Below are positions 1-8,855 of a stretch of DNA of 64,000 nt, one piece after another (position 1 is the stretch's first letter; each line of letters opens with the position of its first letter). Source of the stretch: Candidatus Brachythrix odensensis (GTDB taxonomy: Bacteria > Chloroflexota > Anaerolineae > J036 > Brachytrichaceae); contig JADKDT010000026.1 in the NCBI GenBank assembly GCA_016714465.1, forward strand, positions 433,154-497,153, written 5' to 3'. The notes beneath the pieces are model-generated. The model made no database searches. It was not told the origin of the DNA and saw nothing but the letters and a program-made list of their open reading frames with translations. A program made the position numbers and the translations under genes.

Positions 1-36
1 TCGCGCTGGTGCAGGGGCGGGAGGGGCTAGATTCAT
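1..36 (-). CDS. Possible second sugar ABC permease, N-terminal fragment
   Basis: An ATG on the minus strand at 34-36 opens a frame that reads MNLAPPAPAPAR and runs off the window edge. It lies 13 bases beyond the stop of the permease at 50-1024. Sugar ABC operons usually carry two permease genes back to back, so this may be the start of the MalG-type partner. Only 12 codons are visible and none is diagnostic, so the call rests on position alone. Confidence 0.3.
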   Translation of the reverse strand, partial: MNLAPPAPAPAR

Positions 37-49
37 GGGGGTGCCAGGC

Positions 50-1024
50 CTAGTAGTTCACCTTTCGGTTGCCATACCACTGCTGGAAGATCGTGATGCC
101 AAGGATAAGGGTGAACAACAAAAACGCCAGCGCCGACGCGTAGCCGGCGCGCTGGAATTCATACATCTGCCGGTAGGTCAGGATTGCCGCTGTGTTGGTG
201 CCGTTTCGCCCCTGGGTCATCACCCAGATGTGGTTGAAGGCCTTGAAGGTTCCGATAATCGTCACCAGGATGAGGAAGAACGTCGTCGGCGACAACAGCG
301 GAAGCGTGATATGCCGGAAGAGCTGCATGCTGCCCGCGCCGTCGATCTTGGCCGCTTCATACATCTCGTTGGGGATGTTCCCGAGGCCGCCCAGAAAGAT
401 CGTGGTGTCGTAGCCGACAAACACCCAGGTGGTGTAGATGATGACTGCCACCATTGCGAGGCTGGGTCCAGTGACACCCTCGGGCAGCGTGATTCCGGCT
501 GCCTGACCCATCAGCGTGAAAATGCCCTTGTCCTCCAGAAGCCACTTCAGGGGCTCCCCGCCGAGCGCCTTGATAATCGAGTTGATTAGCCCAAGATCGG
601 GGCTGTACAGACGCGCCCACACCGCAGCCGAGGCCACCGTCGACGTGATGTAGGGCAGGAACATGACGACCCGGAAAATCGCCCGCCCGCGCAGCTTTTG
701 ATACAACACCATCGCCAGCAGCAACGATAGACCAAGCTGGATCGGGACACTGATAAACGAATACGTGATCGTGGCCGCGAGCGATGGCCACATTTCGCTG
801 TCCGGAGCAAGCGCCCGGGCGTAGTTGTCAAACCCCACCCACTCTCTGAAGACCACCCTGAAATTCGCCAGGCTGATCATGAAGCCGATCAGGACCGGAA
901 TGAGGGTGAAGAAGATGAGCCCGATAAGCGCCGGCGAGAGCAGCCCGTAGGCCAAAAGCGCTTCGCGGGTTTTTTTGCTCAGGCTTGGCTTGCGGCGCGG
1001 CGCGCCAGGATTCAATGTCGCCAC
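50..1024 (-). CDS. Carbohydrate ABC transporter permease (MalF/UgpA type)
   Basis: Inner-membrane permease of a binding-protein-dependent sugar importer. The 324-residue product has a cytoplasmic basic N-terminus, a first membrane segment at about residues 25-50, and further segments typical of the MalF branch. The EAA loop that docks onto the ATPase is clear near residue 225 (EAAKIDGAG followed by ITLPLL). The start is a GTG at 1022-1024 with GGAGG about 8 bases upstream. No ATPase gene is linked, which is common where one MalK/MsiK-type ATPase serves many permeases. The substrate cannot be read from the sequence; a multimeric sugar or glycerol phosphate is typical. Confidence 0.88.
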   Translation of the reverse strand: MATLNPGAPRRKPSLSKKTREALLAYGLLSPALIGLIFFTLIPVLIGFMISLANFRVVFREWVGFDNYARALAPDSEMWPSLAATITYSFISVPIQLGLSLLLAMVLYQKLRGRAIFRVVMFLPYITSTVASAAVWARLYSPDLGLINSIIKALGGEPLKWLLEDKGIFTLMGQAAGITLPEGVTGPSLAMVAVIIYTTWVFVGYDTTIFLGGLGNIPNEMYEAAKIDGAGSMQLFRHITLPLLSPTTFFLILVTIIGTFKAFNHIWVMTQGRNGTNTAAILTYRQMYEFQRAGYASALAFLLFTLILGITIFQQWYGNRKVNY

Positions 1025-1111
1025 TCACTACCTCCAATGCTGTCAGGCTCGATCATGCGCGGGGCGTGTTAAGCGCCGCTGAAGCGGCGTTGCAATATTG
1101 TAGCGTATCGA

Positions 1112-1184
1112 CCTAAAAACATCCAGCGAGATCACCCTCCCCGCGCGAAGCGCGGGGAGGGTGATCTCGCTGGGTGTTTTTAGG
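1112..1184. terminator. Long hairpin, bidirectional terminator-like, member of a repeated family
   Basis: A 34-base-pair stem (1112-1145 with 1151-1184, one G-T pair) closes on the loop CGAAG. Both ends carry runs of A/T, so either strand gives a stem followed by U residues. It sits between the C25 peptidase gene and the permease, both on the minus strand, and would end the peptidase transcript. The inner part, GCGAGATCACC followed by TCCCCGCGC, recurs in the hairpin at 61788-61834. Confidence 0.7.
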
Positions 1185-1191
1185 ATAACTT

Positions 1192-4164
1192 CTAGCGCCT
1201 TACCGTCGGGACATACGCCCGGTAGGCGCCCATCCACGTAAAGGAGACGCGCGCCTTTGTCAGGGGATCGCCCAACAACAGGTAGGTCCGAATCGAATCG
1301 CCGCAGCAGGCATAAGCCCCCTGGAACAGGTTCAGGTAGCCGGCCTGAACGAGCTCGCCCAGGCGCGCCGTGCCCGGCTGGGAGCTCCATAGTTGATTGA
1401 AGAATCCACGCGCCAGATAGTCATGACCGTGCGAAACCCCCGATCCCGACGACCCCCATACCGCCAGTGCGCCGCCGTTCGGGGTCAACATCAAGCGCTC
1501 GTCGATTGACTGGGGATAGTAGAACTGGGGCCGCTGAAACGACCCCGTAAGGCAGGTCATCTGAAGCATGATCGGAAGTTTGGAACCATTGGCGAGAAAG
1601 GGCTCGCCATACCAGTCTGACAAACCCTCCCAGAAGGTGTCGTTGTAATGTAGAAGCGCATAGAACGGGTCGGCCAGACTCAGGTCGGTGGTCGCCATCT
1701 GCTGCTCATTCCCGTGGCCGTTGTAGGTGATGACTGCGGCGCCATCGTTCACCAGTTTCTTGGTGAGCGTGTGCGCGTTTGTGGCATCGGCCCGGAAGCA
1801 CGGATTAGTCCCGAGCGTTGGCAGATATGGGTTGAAATAGACACAGGCCTTGGTGGTGCCGGGCGGCGCCAGGCCGGCGGGCGACTGCTCTGGGTAGTTG
1901 GCCAGTCGATCCTGGTAGGCGGCAAAGTCCCCTCCCGGATCGACCGTGCCGTTTGCCTGGCGGTAGTTATCGGCCAGCCAGCCAATGGTCTTGTTCCAGG
2001 CGCTGACCGTGGAACTCGACTCATAAGTCACCATCTTGTTGACCAACAGGGCGAGTTCGCTTGTGCTGTTGGCGGGAAGTCGGCCGAGCCAAATGTCGGG
2101 CAATCCGTCGCTGAGAGGGTCATCGTTGTCCAACTGGGCATAACACGTCTCGCAGGCCGTTTCGCCGGCGTATGGATCGACATCCAGCAGATACGGCGGG
2201 ATGTAATTCTGGAATGCGTAGGTCTTCTGGAGGTAGTTGAACGGATCGTTGGTGCCGTCGCCAGCCAAAACGGCGGCGACGGGTTTGCGTGTCCAGGATC
2301 CCACCGCATGCCGTAGGAAGTTTCGAATGGCGGGCGGCGAGACCATCCCAAAGCCGAACGTCGCATAGATCGCTGCGACGTCAATCACCTGAACTTGGTA
2401 TCCCTGGGACTGACGGAGCGTGACGAGCGGATTCAGGGTGTTGAGCAGCGACGCAGGCCCAATGTAGACGGTGTCTGCGCTACGCGGCGCCACCAAATCG
2501 ACCGGGGTGTTTACCGCAACCGCGGGTGTCGCCACGAAGCTCGGCCCTGCGACGATGACCCGCCGGACAGCCGGGCCAGACTGGAAGCTGCTGCCCGACG
2601 TCTGAAGCAGCTTCGGCTGAACCGGGTCGGTCACATCGTACATCGGCCAGGCGGCGTTGTAACCGGCCAGGCTGTAGATCTGTTCGACGCCGGCGATGGT
2701 ATGGAAGTCCCCGCCGTTGCCGCTTACGTTGGGGAGGACCGGCCGATCCCAGCGCGCTGTGTCAGCCAGAACCGAGTCCCCGAGATTGGACACCAGGTTG
2801 ATGACGACCGTGCCGATGGCCACCGCGAAGGTGAAGACCCGGGACGAATCGCCCGTGCCGAGCCAGGTCGACGTGACGGCGGTGCCGCTGGCGACCGCCA
2901 CAAGCGTGTGGTTAAACCCAGTCCGGCCGTTGACATCGAGAGTGACGACTGAAGCGCCGCTTGTCGCCGGCATCGATACTCCCGTTGTCACGGTGATAAC
3001 AGGGGCGTTGCCACTCGCGAAACCCGCCCGCATGTTCTGGTGGAAATAATGGTCGCCGTCGAGGCCGGCAATTGGCGTCTGGAAAATCTGAGGTTTCTGC
3101 CAGGTTCCCCGCTCGCGCACCTGAGTGGCTGTTGGAAGACCGACGTTGGTCACCAGGGCGCTCGAGGTGGCCATCCGCGCGCCCGATACACTCGCATCGA
3201 CCGTCATCCAGTACATCGATGTCTTGTTGTAACGATCGCCAACGCCGGGCGCAAAGAACACGAACTCGTCACCGGCGTCGAGCGAACCGTTGGATCCAAT
3301 GTCCCGCCAGTGAAGGGGGACTTCATTACCGAGGAAGAAAAGCCGCAGACGGTTGAGGGTTGTGGCATTCAGCGTTGCGCCGATCGAACTGAGCGCGCTC
3401 GCCGGTACGCGCTGCAGACCGGGGCGCGTTACCGTGATTCGCAGCGCGCTCTGGTTGGCCAACGGATTGATGGCGTAGGCAGACGCCGCATTCGGGCCGT
3501 CCAAGGCCGATTTCGCCAGCGGCAACTCCGTGCCTCGTTCGGTCGAAAATGCCGTGGCGCTCGCCTGGTCAAGGAGCCGCGCGCCGGCAATCTGCGCCGC
3601 GATCCGCGTAGCGATTCGCGGCCCATCCTTTGTCGCATAGAACGGGCTGATTGCAAGCACAATGATCCGTCGGCCTCGCATCAATCCTTCATGTGACACG
3701 AAGACCGGCCCGGAAGGGAGCTGGCCATCTGTCTTGCGGGCAAGTTCCGGGTATTCCATGCCGTTGCCAGGATCGCGCGGCACAATGGGCTCGATGGTTT
3801 CAAAGGCGCCTGACCAGGGACTTGACTCCAGCTCGAAGAGCGCCGGAGTGATCTTCACGTCACGGCCGGCCTCAAGCGACACATACTGCACCGGCAGGCG
3901 TAGATCGCCGTATTGGCCGAGCGGCCATTCGCCGATATCTGCGACGGTGGTCTTGCCATCGCGATCCGTGGCTGGCTTGCCTTGCCAGGCTACGGTGACG
4001 CCCTCAGCGTCAGCGGTCGCGCGCAGTGGCACGCCTTCCGCAGGTCTGTCGGCGGGCGGCTCGATGAGCAGGTCCGAGGCAAGAACGGGGCGCGCTACGC
4101 CAAGGCTGGTGACGAGCCAGAGCGCCAGCAACTTTGACAACGAGCGATTTCGAACTGATTTCAT
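1192..4164 (-). CDS. Secreted gingipain-like cysteine peptidase (family C25)
   Basis: The 990-residue exported protein begins with a signal peptide (basic start, then LLALWLVTSLGVARPVLAS). A long beta-rich region leads to a C25 peptidase domain in the C-terminal half. The candidate catalytic His is in YNGHGNEQ (about residue 815) and the candidate Cys in LQMTCLTGSF (about residue 869), in the order and spacing of gingipains. A LAGDGTND segment and IWLGRLP precede them as in other C25 members. There is no C-terminal sorting domain of the Bacteroidetes type IX system. The role, cell-surface or extracellular proteolysis, is inferred from the family. It is followed by the strong hairpin at 1112-1184. 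Confidence 0.85.
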   Translation of the reverse strand: MKSVRNRSLSKLLALWLVTSLGVARPVLASDLLIEPPADRPAEGVPLRATADAEGVTVAWQGKPATDRDGKTTVADIGEWPLGQYGDLRLPVQYVSLEAGRDVKITPALFELESSPWSGAFETIEPIVPRDPGNGMEYPELARKTDGQLPSGPVFVSHEGLMRGRRIIVLAISPFYATKDGPRIATRIAAQIAGARLLDQASATAFSTERGTELPLAKSALDGPNAASAYAINPLANQSALRITVTRPGLQRVPASALSSIGATLNATTLNRLRLFFLGNEVPLHWRDIGSNGSLDAGDEFVFFAPGVGDRYNKTSMYWMTVDASVSGARMATSSALVTNVGLPTATQVRERGTWQKPQIFQTPIAGLDGDHYFHQNMRAGFASGNAPVITVTTGVSMPATSGASVVTLDVNGRTGFNHTLVAVASGTAVTSTWLGTGDSSRVFTFAVAIGTVVINLVSNLGDSVLADTARWDRPVLPNVSGNGGDFHTIAGVEQIYSLAGYNAAWPMYDVTDPVQPKLLQTSGSSFQSGPAVRRVIVAGPSFVATPAVAVNTPVDLVAPRSADTVYIGPASLLNTLNPLVTLRQSQGYQVQVIDVAAIYATFGFGMVSPPAIRNFLRHAVGSWTRKPVAAVLAGDGTNDPFNYLQKTYAFQNYIPPYLLDVDPYAGETACETCYAQLDNDDPLSDGLPDIWLGRLPANSTSELALLVNKMVTYESSSTVSAWNKTIGWLADNYRQANGTVDPGGDFAAYQDRLANYPEQSPAGLAPPGTTKACVYFNPYLPTLGTNPCFRADATNAHTLTKKLVNDGAAVITYNGHGNEQQMATTDLSLADPFYALLHYNDTFWEGLSDWYGEPFLANGSKLPIMLQMTCLTGSFQRPQFYYPQSIDERLMLTPNGGALAVWGSSGSGVSHGHDYLARGFFNQLWSSQPGTARLGELVQAGYLNLFQGAYACCGDSIRTYLLLGDPLTKARVSFTWMGAYRAYVPTVRR

Positions 4165-4324
4165 AAGTTTAGTTTTCCGTGTTTGGGTTGGCCGCCACGG
4201 TCGCTGGGTGCTACGTTGTCTATAGGGTCGTTCGGCCGGCGAAGGTTTGCGCTATCTTAGTTGCTCATTGTCTAGGATAGTCTCTCGATCTTGGTGAGTC
4301 CTGAGACATGCCGCTACATAACAG

Positions 4325-4362
4325 AGCGGGCGGAGACGCAGATGTCTGCGTCCCCGCCCGCT
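4325..4362 (-). terminator. Hairpin downstream of the LPQTG protein gene
   Basis: AGCGGGCGG and GACGCAGA pair with their complements across one A/C mismatch, giving a stem of about 17 base pairs with a tiny loop. It lies 46 bases past the stop of the gene at 4408-4827 and before the next minus-strand gene. There is no T-run, so it is a terminator by position only. Confidence 0.5.
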
Positions 4363-4407
4363 GCACACTAGATCGTGCGAGAGCTTGAATCTGGCGTCGC
4401 CTGCCAG

Positions 4408-4827
4408 TTACTGCCGCGTTGTTCGGCGCGAAGCGACGAAGAGACCTGCGCCGGCGGTGGCAAGCGCCGCCGCGATGAGGGCGAGGCTGGATCCAGTCCC
4501 GCCATCCGGCAGGCCAGTCTGCGGGAGCACAATGATCTTCGTCGGTGTTGGGGTCGCCTGCGGTGGCGGCGTGTTCGTCGACTGGGGCGGCGAAGTGGGC
4601 GGCGGGTTTGTCGGCGGCGGATTCGTCGGCGGCGGGTTCGTCGGGGGAATAGGCGTTGCGGTGGGTGGCGGACGAGGCGTTTGGGTCGGATCTTCCCCGG
4701 GCGTGTACAGGGAGCTGTCGGCCTGCGCCACATCGCCGGCACTGAACGCAGACACGGCCATGTTGAGCGCGAGCGCCAGCAACAATACCGCGGCAATGCG
4801 TGTCAAAAGCGCTGAATTGATTCTCAT
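4408..4827 (-). CDS. Small exported protein with LPQTG sorting-type signal
   Basis: The product is 139 residues from the ATG at 4827, which has AGGGG upstream; a longer frame to 4881 would hide the signal peptide. It has a signal peptide (AAVLLLALALNMAVSAFSA). A proline/threonine stalk built on repeats of PPPTNP follows. The C-terminus is LPQTG, then about 20 hydrophobic residues, then a basic tail (SRRTTRQ). That tripartite C-terminus is the form recognised by sortases in Gram-positive bacteria. No sortase gene is in the window. Its function is unknown; a wall- or membrane-anchored surface stalk is the simplest reading. Confidence 0.7.
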   Translation of the reverse strand: MRINSALLTRIAAVLLLALALNMAVSAFSAGDVAQADSSLYTPGEDPTQTPRPPPTATPIPPTNPPPTNPPPTNPPPTSPPQSTNTPPPQATPTPTKIIVLPQTGLPDGGTGSSLALIAAALATAGAGLFVASRRTTRQ

Positions 4828-4931
4828 TAATTTACCCCTACTACGAAGACTTATGATGTCGAGTTTTCGTCGCTTTCCCAACCGGGAAGCTCCTGATGGG
4901 CTTTATGATAACCTATTCCCCGGTATTTTGC

Positions 4932-5636
4932 ATGAAGACAATCGACACTTTTGGACTGGCGGAACGCCACCGCCACACCGCAACCGCGGGGGCCACTGAT
5001 TTTCTGTCTGAGACGCATCTCGAGGCAAGCGAGCATGGCCGCGTCGCGCTGCGGGCCCTTGCCGGGCGGCTGGCCGTATCGCCGCCGGCGGTGTCGCGCA
5101 TGGCCCAACGACTGGTCCGGCGTGGTTTGCTCAAACGCGAGGGCGCCTGTGGCCTCGAATTGACCGAGCCAGGGCTGGGGATCGCGCTCAAGGCCATCCG
5201 CAAACGCCGCATCTTCGAGGCGTTTCTGGTTCAACAGCTGGGCTATGGCTGGCATGAGGTCTATCCCGTTGCCGCGCCGGTGAGCAACTCGCTGGACGAC
5301 GAGCTGGTCGAACGGATGTATGTTCGGCTGGGCCGCCCCGGGCGCTGCCCGCATGGCGATCCCATCCCGGGACCCGATGGGTCGCTTGTGATCCCGCCGT
5401 GGCGCGCCCTCGTTGATCTTGCCGACAGGGAAGCTGCGACCATCACCCGCGTTTCGTCGCACGAGACCGAGATGTTGCGCTATCTGGATTCAATCGGGAT
5501 CAGGCCGGGGGCGCCCGTGCAGGTCATTGCCCGCGCTCCCTTTGCCGGCCCGATCCGTGTCCGGCTCGGCGCGCCCGGCCACGCCTACGAGCAGGCGCTT
5601 GGCGCCGAATTGGCTGCGCGCGTTTGGGTTGAGTAG
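4932..5636 (+). CDS. DtxR/MntR-like metal-dependent regulator with FeoA-type domain
   Basis: A cytoplasmic DNA-binding protein of 234 residues from the ATG at 4932. An in-frame ATG at 4896 is also possible and neither has a good ribosome site. A winged-helix segment (ALAGRLAVSPPAVSRMAQRL, then GLLKREG and LTEPG) is followed by a dimerisation/metal region resembling DtxR (GYGWHEVYPVA, LVERM). The C-terminal SH3/FeoA-like domain (YLDSIGIRPGAPVQVIAR) is standard for the family. Such proteins repress metal uptake when loaded with Fe or Mn. The metal ligands are not obvious, so the metal cannot be assigned. It is transcribed away from the LPQTG protein gene. Confidence 0.78.
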   Translation: MKTIDTFGLAERHRHTATAGATDFLSETHLEASEHGRVALRALAGRLAVSPPAVSRMAQRLVRRGLLKREGACGLELTEPGLGIALKAIRKRRIFEAFLVQQLGYGWHEVYPVAAPVSNSLDDELVERMYVRLGRPGRCPHGDPIPGPDGSLVIPPWRALVDLADREAATITRVSSHETEMLRYLDSIGIRPGAPVQVIARAPFAGPIRVRLGAPGHAYEQALGAELAARVWVE

Positions 5637-5637
5637 G

Positions 5638-6807
5638 TCATGCGTTGGACATGGCCGTGGCGTAGGCGCTCAGCGTTTGCTCGGCGGTTCTGGCCCAGGT
5701 AAAGCCGGCGGCCCGAACCTGCCCGCGCGCGGTCAAGCTCGCCCGCAGGTCCGGATTACCTAGCGTCTTTGCCAGGCTGGCCGTCCAGCCCGTGACGTCC
5801 AGAGGCTCAACAAGCAATGCCGCGTCGCCGGTCACTTCGGGCAACGACGAGGCGGCGCTGCACACAACCGCGGCCCCGCACGCCATCGCCTCGAGCGGCG
5901 GCAAGCCGAAGCCCTCGTACAGCGACGGAAACGCAAACACCGCGCAGGCTGAATACCACAGGGGCAAATCCGCCGCGTCGACGCGGCCCACGAAGCTGAC
6001 CGCCCCGGCGAGGTCCGGCTCGCCCGCGCGGGCCAGAATGGGGTCGTACTTCCAGGCCGGCGCCCCGCCGACATACAAGTGAACATCTGAGAAAAAACCG
6101 TTGTCCAGTTGGCGCAATTGGGCAACGGCCGCAAGCAACGTGGCCAGATTCTTGCGGGGCTCGAGACTGCCCAGATAGAAGATCGAGCGCGGCCCAATCC
6201 GGCGCGCAGCGCGGAAAGCCGCCACGGCCGTGGCGCTGGCCGGGCCCATGCCCTCGCCTGGCGCAAGCGGCGTCACTACGATCTTCTCGGGCGATATTCC
6301 ATACAACCGCACGATGTCGCGCTTCGTCCAATCGCTGATGGCAATCACCCGGGCCGCCCGCCGGCACGACCAGCGCGTGACGACGTTGAGATACATCCGA
6401 TTGAGGGCTTTGTGGGTTTGCGGCGCGGTCGCGAAACTCAGATCGTAGACGGTGACCACCCCGGGGCCGCGCAACCGCACCGGTAACGCAAAGGCCAGGC
6501 CGTGATAGAGCGCTGCGCCGCGTCTGGCCGCCAGCCCAGGCGCGTCGCGCTGCTCGACCAGAATGCGCGACCAGGGCGATTCGGTCGCGCGCCGGGCGAC
6601 CAGCACTTCAAAGCGATCGGACCCGGGCGGCGCTTCGCCCACCGCGGTCGGGCTGACCAGGGCCGTGAGCGCGTAATCGCGTTCGCTCAGTCCCGGCGCG
6701 CGCGCCAGAGCGCCCAGCAGAGCCCGGGTGTAGTGATGTATGCCGGCCTGTCGGAAACCGGGGGTGCCGCTCAGCAGGTACGCGCCAAGCGCGATCCGGA
6801 TCGTCAT
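5638..6807 (-). CDS. Glycosyltransferase family 4 (GT-B fold)
   Basis: Transfers sugar from a nucleotide or lipid donor to an acceptor glycan. The 389-residue product starts at the ATG at 6807 (MTIRIALGAYLL); the longer frame to 6873 overlaps the divergent dinB start. GT4 signatures include YLGSLEPRKNL in the hinge region and the donor-binding EGFGLPPLEAMACGAAVV with its conserved glutamates near residue 310. The N-terminal domain has the glycine-rich GFRQAGIHHYTRALL acceptor-side loop. No neighbouring glycan cluster is present, so the acceptor is unknown. Its stop lies one base from the stop of the DtxR-like gene, so the two genes converge with no terminator gap. Confidence 0.85.
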   Translation of the reverse strand: MTIRIALGAYLLSGTPGFRQAGIHHYTRALLGALARAPGLSERDYALTALVSPTAVGEAPPGSDRFEVLVARRATESPWSRILVEQRDAPGLAARRGAALYHGLAFALPVRLRGPGVVTVYDLSFATAPQTHKALNRMYLNVVTRWSCRRAARVIAISDWTKRDIVRLYGISPEKIVVTPLAPGEGMGPASATAVAAFRAARRIGPRSIFYLGSLEPRKNLATLLAAVAQLRQLDNGFFSDVHLYVGGAPAWKYDPILARAGEPDLAGAVSFVGRVDAADLPLWYSACAVFAFPSLYEGFGLPPLEAMACGAAVVCSAASSLPEVTGDAALLVEPLDVTGWTASLAKTLGNPDLRASLTARGQVRAAGFTWARTAEQTLSAYATAMSNA

Positions 6808-6852
6808 GCGGGCCCAGTCTACCTGCGCTGCTGCACGGTGTAGCATGCGCCC

Positions 6853-8007
6853 ATGCGGCGGGTGATTCTGCATGTTGACCTGGACGCCTTTTTCTGCGCG
6901 GTCGAAGAACTGCGCGACCCCTCGCTGCGCGGCAAGGCGTTTGCTGTGGCCGGACGGCCCGATCAGCGCGGAGTGGTGTCGAGCGCGTCATATCCCGCCC
7001 GCAAGCGCGGGGTGCGCAGCGCCATGCCGACCGCCCAGGCCCTGCGGCTGTGTCCGGGTTTGATCGTCGTCCCGCATTCGCACGGCATCTACGGCGAGCA
7101 CTCCGACCGGGTGATGAACACGCTCCGGACCTACGCCAATGAGATTCAGCAAATCTCGGTAGACGAGGCCTTTCTGGACCTCACCGGCTTTCCGGGCGAG
7201 CCCCGCGCGCTCGCCCTCGAGATTCAGCGTCGGATCCGGGATGACGACCAGTTGCCCGCGTCGGTTGGGGTGGCCACCAGCAAGTTGGTCGCAAAGATGG
7301 CCAGCGGGCGGGCCAAACCAAATGGTGTGCTCGTCATTGCAGACGGTCAGGAGGCAGCCTTCATGGCTCCGATGGCGATCGAAGAGCTGTGGGGGATTGG
7401 GGCCGCGACCGGCGAACGGCTGCGCGCCATCGGTATTGACACGATCGGGGCCCTGGCGGACGCCGCGCCAGAAGCGCTGCGGCCCGTGTTCGGCGCGCAC
7501 GCGGCCGGGGTTATTGAGCGCGCCCAGGGTCTCGACCCTTCACCTGTGCACGCTGATCGCGAGGTCAAGTCGATCAGCGAGGAGCGCACTTTCGCCCAGG
7601 ACGTCTCCGACCCCGCGCTGTTGCGCAAGACGCTCTTGTCCCTCAGTGATGATGTCGCCGCCCGGTTGCGCGCCAGCGGCTATTTCGCCAGGACGATCCA
7701 ACTCAAGCTGCGCTGGCATGACTTCAAGACCATCACCCGCCAGACCACGCTGGCAACGCCAACCCATCTGGGGGATGACATCTTCGCGGCAATTGAAGCG
7801 CTGTGGCGCGCCGCCTGGCGCGACGGCGAGCGGGTGCGCCTGCTCGGCGTGGGCGCCAGCGGCCTGGCCGGGGGCGTCCAGCCGACGCTCTTTGACCCGG
7901 GCGGCGCCAATGCGCGCGAAGACCTCGCCCGCGCGCTGGATGCGCTGCGCGAGCAGTACGGCCGCGGGATTGTCAAACGAGCGAGCCTGACCCGCAAACG
8001 GCCCTAA
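6853..8007 (+). CDS. dinB: DNA polymerase IV (Y-family, translesion)
   Basis: Error-prone polymerase that copies past damaged bases. The 384-residue protein has the catalytic HVDLDAFF at the N-terminus and SVDEAFLDL near residue 100, carrying the metal-binding Asp and Asp/Glu. SASYPARKRGVRSAMP contacts the incoming nucleotide. The thumb and little-finger regions follow, including a helix-hairpin-helix-like stretch (ELWGIGAATGERLRAIGI). No C-terminal clamp-binding QLxLF motif is evident unless it is PTLFDPG at about residue 343. It is divergent from the glycosyltransferase with only 45 bases between start codons. No LexA-type box was seen there. Confidence 0.93.
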   Translation: MRRVILHVDLDAFFCAVEELRDPSLRGKAFAVAGRPDQRGVVSSASYPARKRGVRSAMPTAQALRLCPGLIVVPHSHGIYGEHSDRVMNTLRTYANEIQQISVDEAFLDLTGFPGEPRALALEIQRRIRDDDQLPASVGVATSKLVAKMASGRAKPNGVLVIADGQEAAFMAPMAIEELWGIGAATGERLRAIGIDTIGALADAAPEALRPVFGAHAAGVIERAQGLDPSPVHADREVKSISEERTFAQDVSDPALLRKTLLSLSDDVAARLRASGYFARTIQLKLRWHDFKTITRQTTLATPTHLGDDIFAAIEALWRAAWRDGERVRLLGVGASGLAGGVQPTLFDPGGANAREDLARALDALREQYGRGIVKRASLTRKRP

Positions 8008-8010
8008 ATG

Positions 8011-8038
8011 CGTGTGGGGAGCGTCATCTCCCCACATG
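8011..8038. terminator. Hairpin between convergent genes
   Basis: An 11-base-pair stem (TGTGGGGAG pairing with CTCCCCACA, plus flanking pairs) has a 6-base loop. It lies between the dinB stop at 8007 and the stop of the UPF0114 gene at 8042 on the other strand, so it could serve both transcripts. No long T-run follows on either side. Confidence 0.6.
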
Positions 8039-8041
8039 TTT

Positions 8042-8497
8042 CTATTCGGCGCCCTTTGTGGAAGCGAAGTTGAAGAGCACCAGAGCGCCGATTACGACAG
8101 CCCCCGCGATCCCGTTCATGAGCGTGTCCTGGGCATTCTTGGATTCGATGAGCTTCTCGAGGAACTTGATCCCGATAATCAAAATGACGACATCGCTGAG
8201 CTTGCCCTTGAGCTTCTTGAGGTCATCGATGATCAGCCACTCCGGCAACGCGAGCTTCTGAATAAACAACTCATACAGGCCGAGCGCGAACACAAGCAGG
8301 ACCGTTCCGAGCAGGAACAGATCCATCAACTGCACGATCGGAACGATCAACCCTGCGTCCGATGGCGAAGCGATCAGCTTGCCGACGAGCACGACCGTGT
8401 GGAAAGCCCCCCACAGAAACGTCGCGATTGCCGCGACGAGCATGGAGATGACCGCAATCAACACGACATATCTTGAGCTTTCGAGAATCCGTTTCAT
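8042..8497 (-). CDS. UPF0114 (YqhA) family membrane protein
   Basis: The 151-residue protein of unknown function has about four membrane segments, the first at SSRYVVLIAVISMLVAAIATF. The C-terminal half has the family sequence LPEWLIIDDLKKLKGKLSDVVILIIGIKFLE. The start at 8497 (MKRILESSRY) matches family starts; the open frame to 8653 lies inside the upstream gene. Its ATG overlaps the stop of the upstream gene by four bases, so the two are translationally coupled. Confidence 0.82.
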   Translation of the reverse strand: MKRILESSRYVVLIAVISMLVAAIATFLWGAFHTVVLVGKLIASPSDAGLIVPIVQLMDLFLLGTVLLVFALGLYELFIQKLALPEWLIIDDLKKLKGKLSDVVILIIGIKFLEKLIESKNAQDTLMNGIAGAVVIGALVLFNFASTKGAE

Positions 8498-8850
8498 GCC
8501 AGACCACCCCCCCCGGCCCCGGCCGTTCGGGCCTGGGCCGCAACCCAGGCCTGATGGTCCTCGGCGGTGACGAATTCGCCGCCCTCGATTTCGCGGCTCG
8601 TTTCCTTGTAGCTGCTGTCGAAGCGAATCGTAATCTCGACCCGCCCGAAGCACACCTCATCGACAGCGCCCTTGCGCACGATGAAAGAAACACCGCCATC
8701 GTCGCGGCTGAGATCGTTCGCCCGGTTGATCCTCACCCGGGTGATGGCCCCGCACCTGGAACCCCGAACATAGTAGTACAGCGAATTCGCCTGCCCGGCC
8801 GGCGGCGCTGGTGTGAGAAGTGTTGAGAAGAATCGTTTAATGGCATTCAT
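8494..8850 (-). CDS. Hypothetical protein, 118 residues
   Basis: No family is recognised. The product starts at the ATG at 8850 with GGAAGG about 7 bases upstream. It has a hydrophobic-basic N-terminus (MNAIKRFFSTLLTP), then a compact beta-rich body (YYYVRGSRCGAITRVRIN, VSFIVRKGAVDEVCFGRVEITIRF). It ends in an acidic then Ala/Gly-rich tail. Two cysteines (about residues 33 and 67) are the only potential ligands. It overlaps the UPF0114 gene by four bases and lies 5 bases after the GH3-like gene, so the three appear to form one operon. The order of the strands in the body suggests a small soluble domain, but function cannot be stated. Confidence 0.65.
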   Translation of the reverse strand: MNAIKRFFSTLLTPAPPAGQANSLYYYVRGSRCGAITRVRINRANDLSRDDGGVSFIVRKGAVDEVCFGRVEITIRFDSSYKETSREIEGGEFVTAEDHQAWVAAQARTAGAGGGGLA

Positions 8851-8855
8851 GAGTG

